DNA of 33,194 nt from Phycisphaerae bacterium (GTDB taxonomy: Bacteria > Planctomycetota > Phycisphaerae > UBA1845): contig JANQHN010000182.1 of NCBI GenBank assembly GCA_028282665.1, positions 1 to 33,194 of the forward strand, read 5' to 3'. The translations under genes were made by a program, and so were the position numbers. The notes under the pieces are model-generated. The model was not told where the DNA came from. It did no database searches and saw nothing but the letters and a program-made list of their open reading frames with translations. How positions within the stretch are numbered: the first letter of the stretch is position 1; each line of letters starts with the position of its first letter. Below are positions 32,665-33,194 of the stretch, piece by piece.

Positions 32665-33194
32665 CTAGCCCAGCGTGTGATCTTCGATCAGACCATGAAT
32701 CATCTCGCGAATACCCTCCTCAGTGGGTTCAACCTTAGTGAAGCCCTCCTTCGTCAGTACGATCGATTGCACGCGGTGAACTTTCGTGGGTGACCCCGAC
32801 ATGCCACACCACGTCAAGTCCGCCCCAACATCATCCAAGTCCCATTGTTCGATCGCGAGATCCTTAACACGCAGTTTTTCCAACCGTTTCGTCACCTCCG
32901 TCTGAACTGCGTCGGCATCCGCGTCCGCCATCTCTGCCTTGAGATTCCGTGCCAGTTCCATCGCGCTGCGGGCGCGCTTGAACTGCATCACCCGCCGGGC
33001 CGCAGCAGGCCTGGGTGTGTTGGCAGTGTCAAGCACGGTCACTACCGCCGGAAGCGGCGTATCCAGAACCTCCCAGCCGTTGCCTACATCTCGACGCAAC
33101 CGGGCGCGCTCCGCTTCCAGTGACACCACATCCTCAAAGTACGTTATCTGTGGCAGGTTCAATTTCTCGGCGAGTTGCGGGCCGACTTGTGCGG
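32665..33194 (-). CDS. etfB: Electron transfer flavoprotein beta subunit, C-terminal part (5' end outside window)
   Basis: This is the C-terminal portion (about 175 residues visible) of EtfB, the AMP-binding subunit of the electron transfer flavoprotein. The frame is open to the right edge and begins with AQVGPQLAEKLNLPQITYFE, matching the conserved T-A-Q-V-G-P-x-L-A-E segment of EtfB just after its nucleotide loop. Later sequence (RVMQFKRARSAME, the EQWDLDDVGAD segment, LTWCGMSGSPTKVHRV) also fits the family, including the recognition-loop end region. The start codon and first 80-90 residues lie past the window. It is the first known gene of the etfB-etfA-acyl-CoA dehydrogenase run. Confidence 0.94.
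   Translation of the reverse strand, partial: AQVGPQLAEKLNLPQITYFEDVVSLEAERARLRRDVGNGWEVLDTPLPAVVTVLDTANTPRPAAARRVMQFKRARSAMELARNLKAEMADADADAVQTEVTKRLEKLRVKDLAIEQWDLDDVGADLTWCGMSGSPTKVHRVQSIVLTKEGFTKVEPTEEGIREMIHGLIEDHTLG

Overview
This is a bacterial chromosomal window of about 33 kb with moderate-to-high GC (by eye, mid-50s percent). It is densely coding and mostly housekeeping or metabolic. I see no rRNA, tRNA, CRISPR array, transposase or phage gene. The Ski2-like helicase, three-gene Hsp20 cluster, S9 peptidase, BtrH-like protein and etf/acyl-CoA dehydrogenase set fit a PVC or Planctomycetota-type bacterium. That is an impression from gene content only. Four neighbouring genes (iscR, ygfZ, the DASS permease, the APS kinase) appear to use TTG start codons.

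Layout. 1-1583: 3' part of a Ski2-like helicase. 1908-3451 (minus): three consecutive small heat-shock proteins. 3765-5850: a TetR regulator and a separately transcribed exported two-repeat protein. A near-identical palindrome, GTAAGT-N4-ACTTAC, lies just upstream of each, so they look like a regulator and its target. 5892-8976: divergent O-acetylhomoserine sulfhydrylase-like enzyme and threonine synthase. 9253-11157: a large MscS channel. 11246-14342: divergent double-GNAT acetyltransferase and secreted S9 peptidase. 14512-15870: BtrH_N/DUF4872-like protein. 16139-23275 (minus): a complete ISC iron-sulfur operon (iscR-iscS-iscU-iscA-hscB-hscA-fdx) followed by a membrane-anchored SGNH hydrolase. 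23608-25380: ygfZ, preceded by a possible 26-codon leader ORF, then apt. 25476-27507: a DASS/SLC13 anion permease coupled to a divergent APS-kinase-like protein. 27926-29434: a B12-binding radical SAM protein. 29588-33194 (minus): etfB (cut by the window edge), etfA and an acyl-CoA dehydrogenase, forming an electron-transfer/beta-oxidation module.

The most novel structure is non-coding. A 102-bp element occurs twice in opposite orientation, at 4501-4602 and 27601-27702, with 94/102 identical bases. The second copy has 10/11 terminal inverted repeats (TGACTATAGCA/TGACTAGAGCA). Both copies can fold into nested hairpins, and one stem pair differs by a compensatory change. It looks like a MITE-like or structured intergenic repeat. 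The first copy lies between tetR and its presumed target.

The ISC block is coherent. IscU carries the LPPVK motif read by HscA, and HscA and HscB genes overlap. HscB has an N-terminal tetracysteine (zinc-type) module like that of animal HSC20. YgfZ, a factor for Fe-S protein maintenance, is transcribed divergently from the operon. A near-consensus promoter with an inverted repeat in its spacer precedes iscR.
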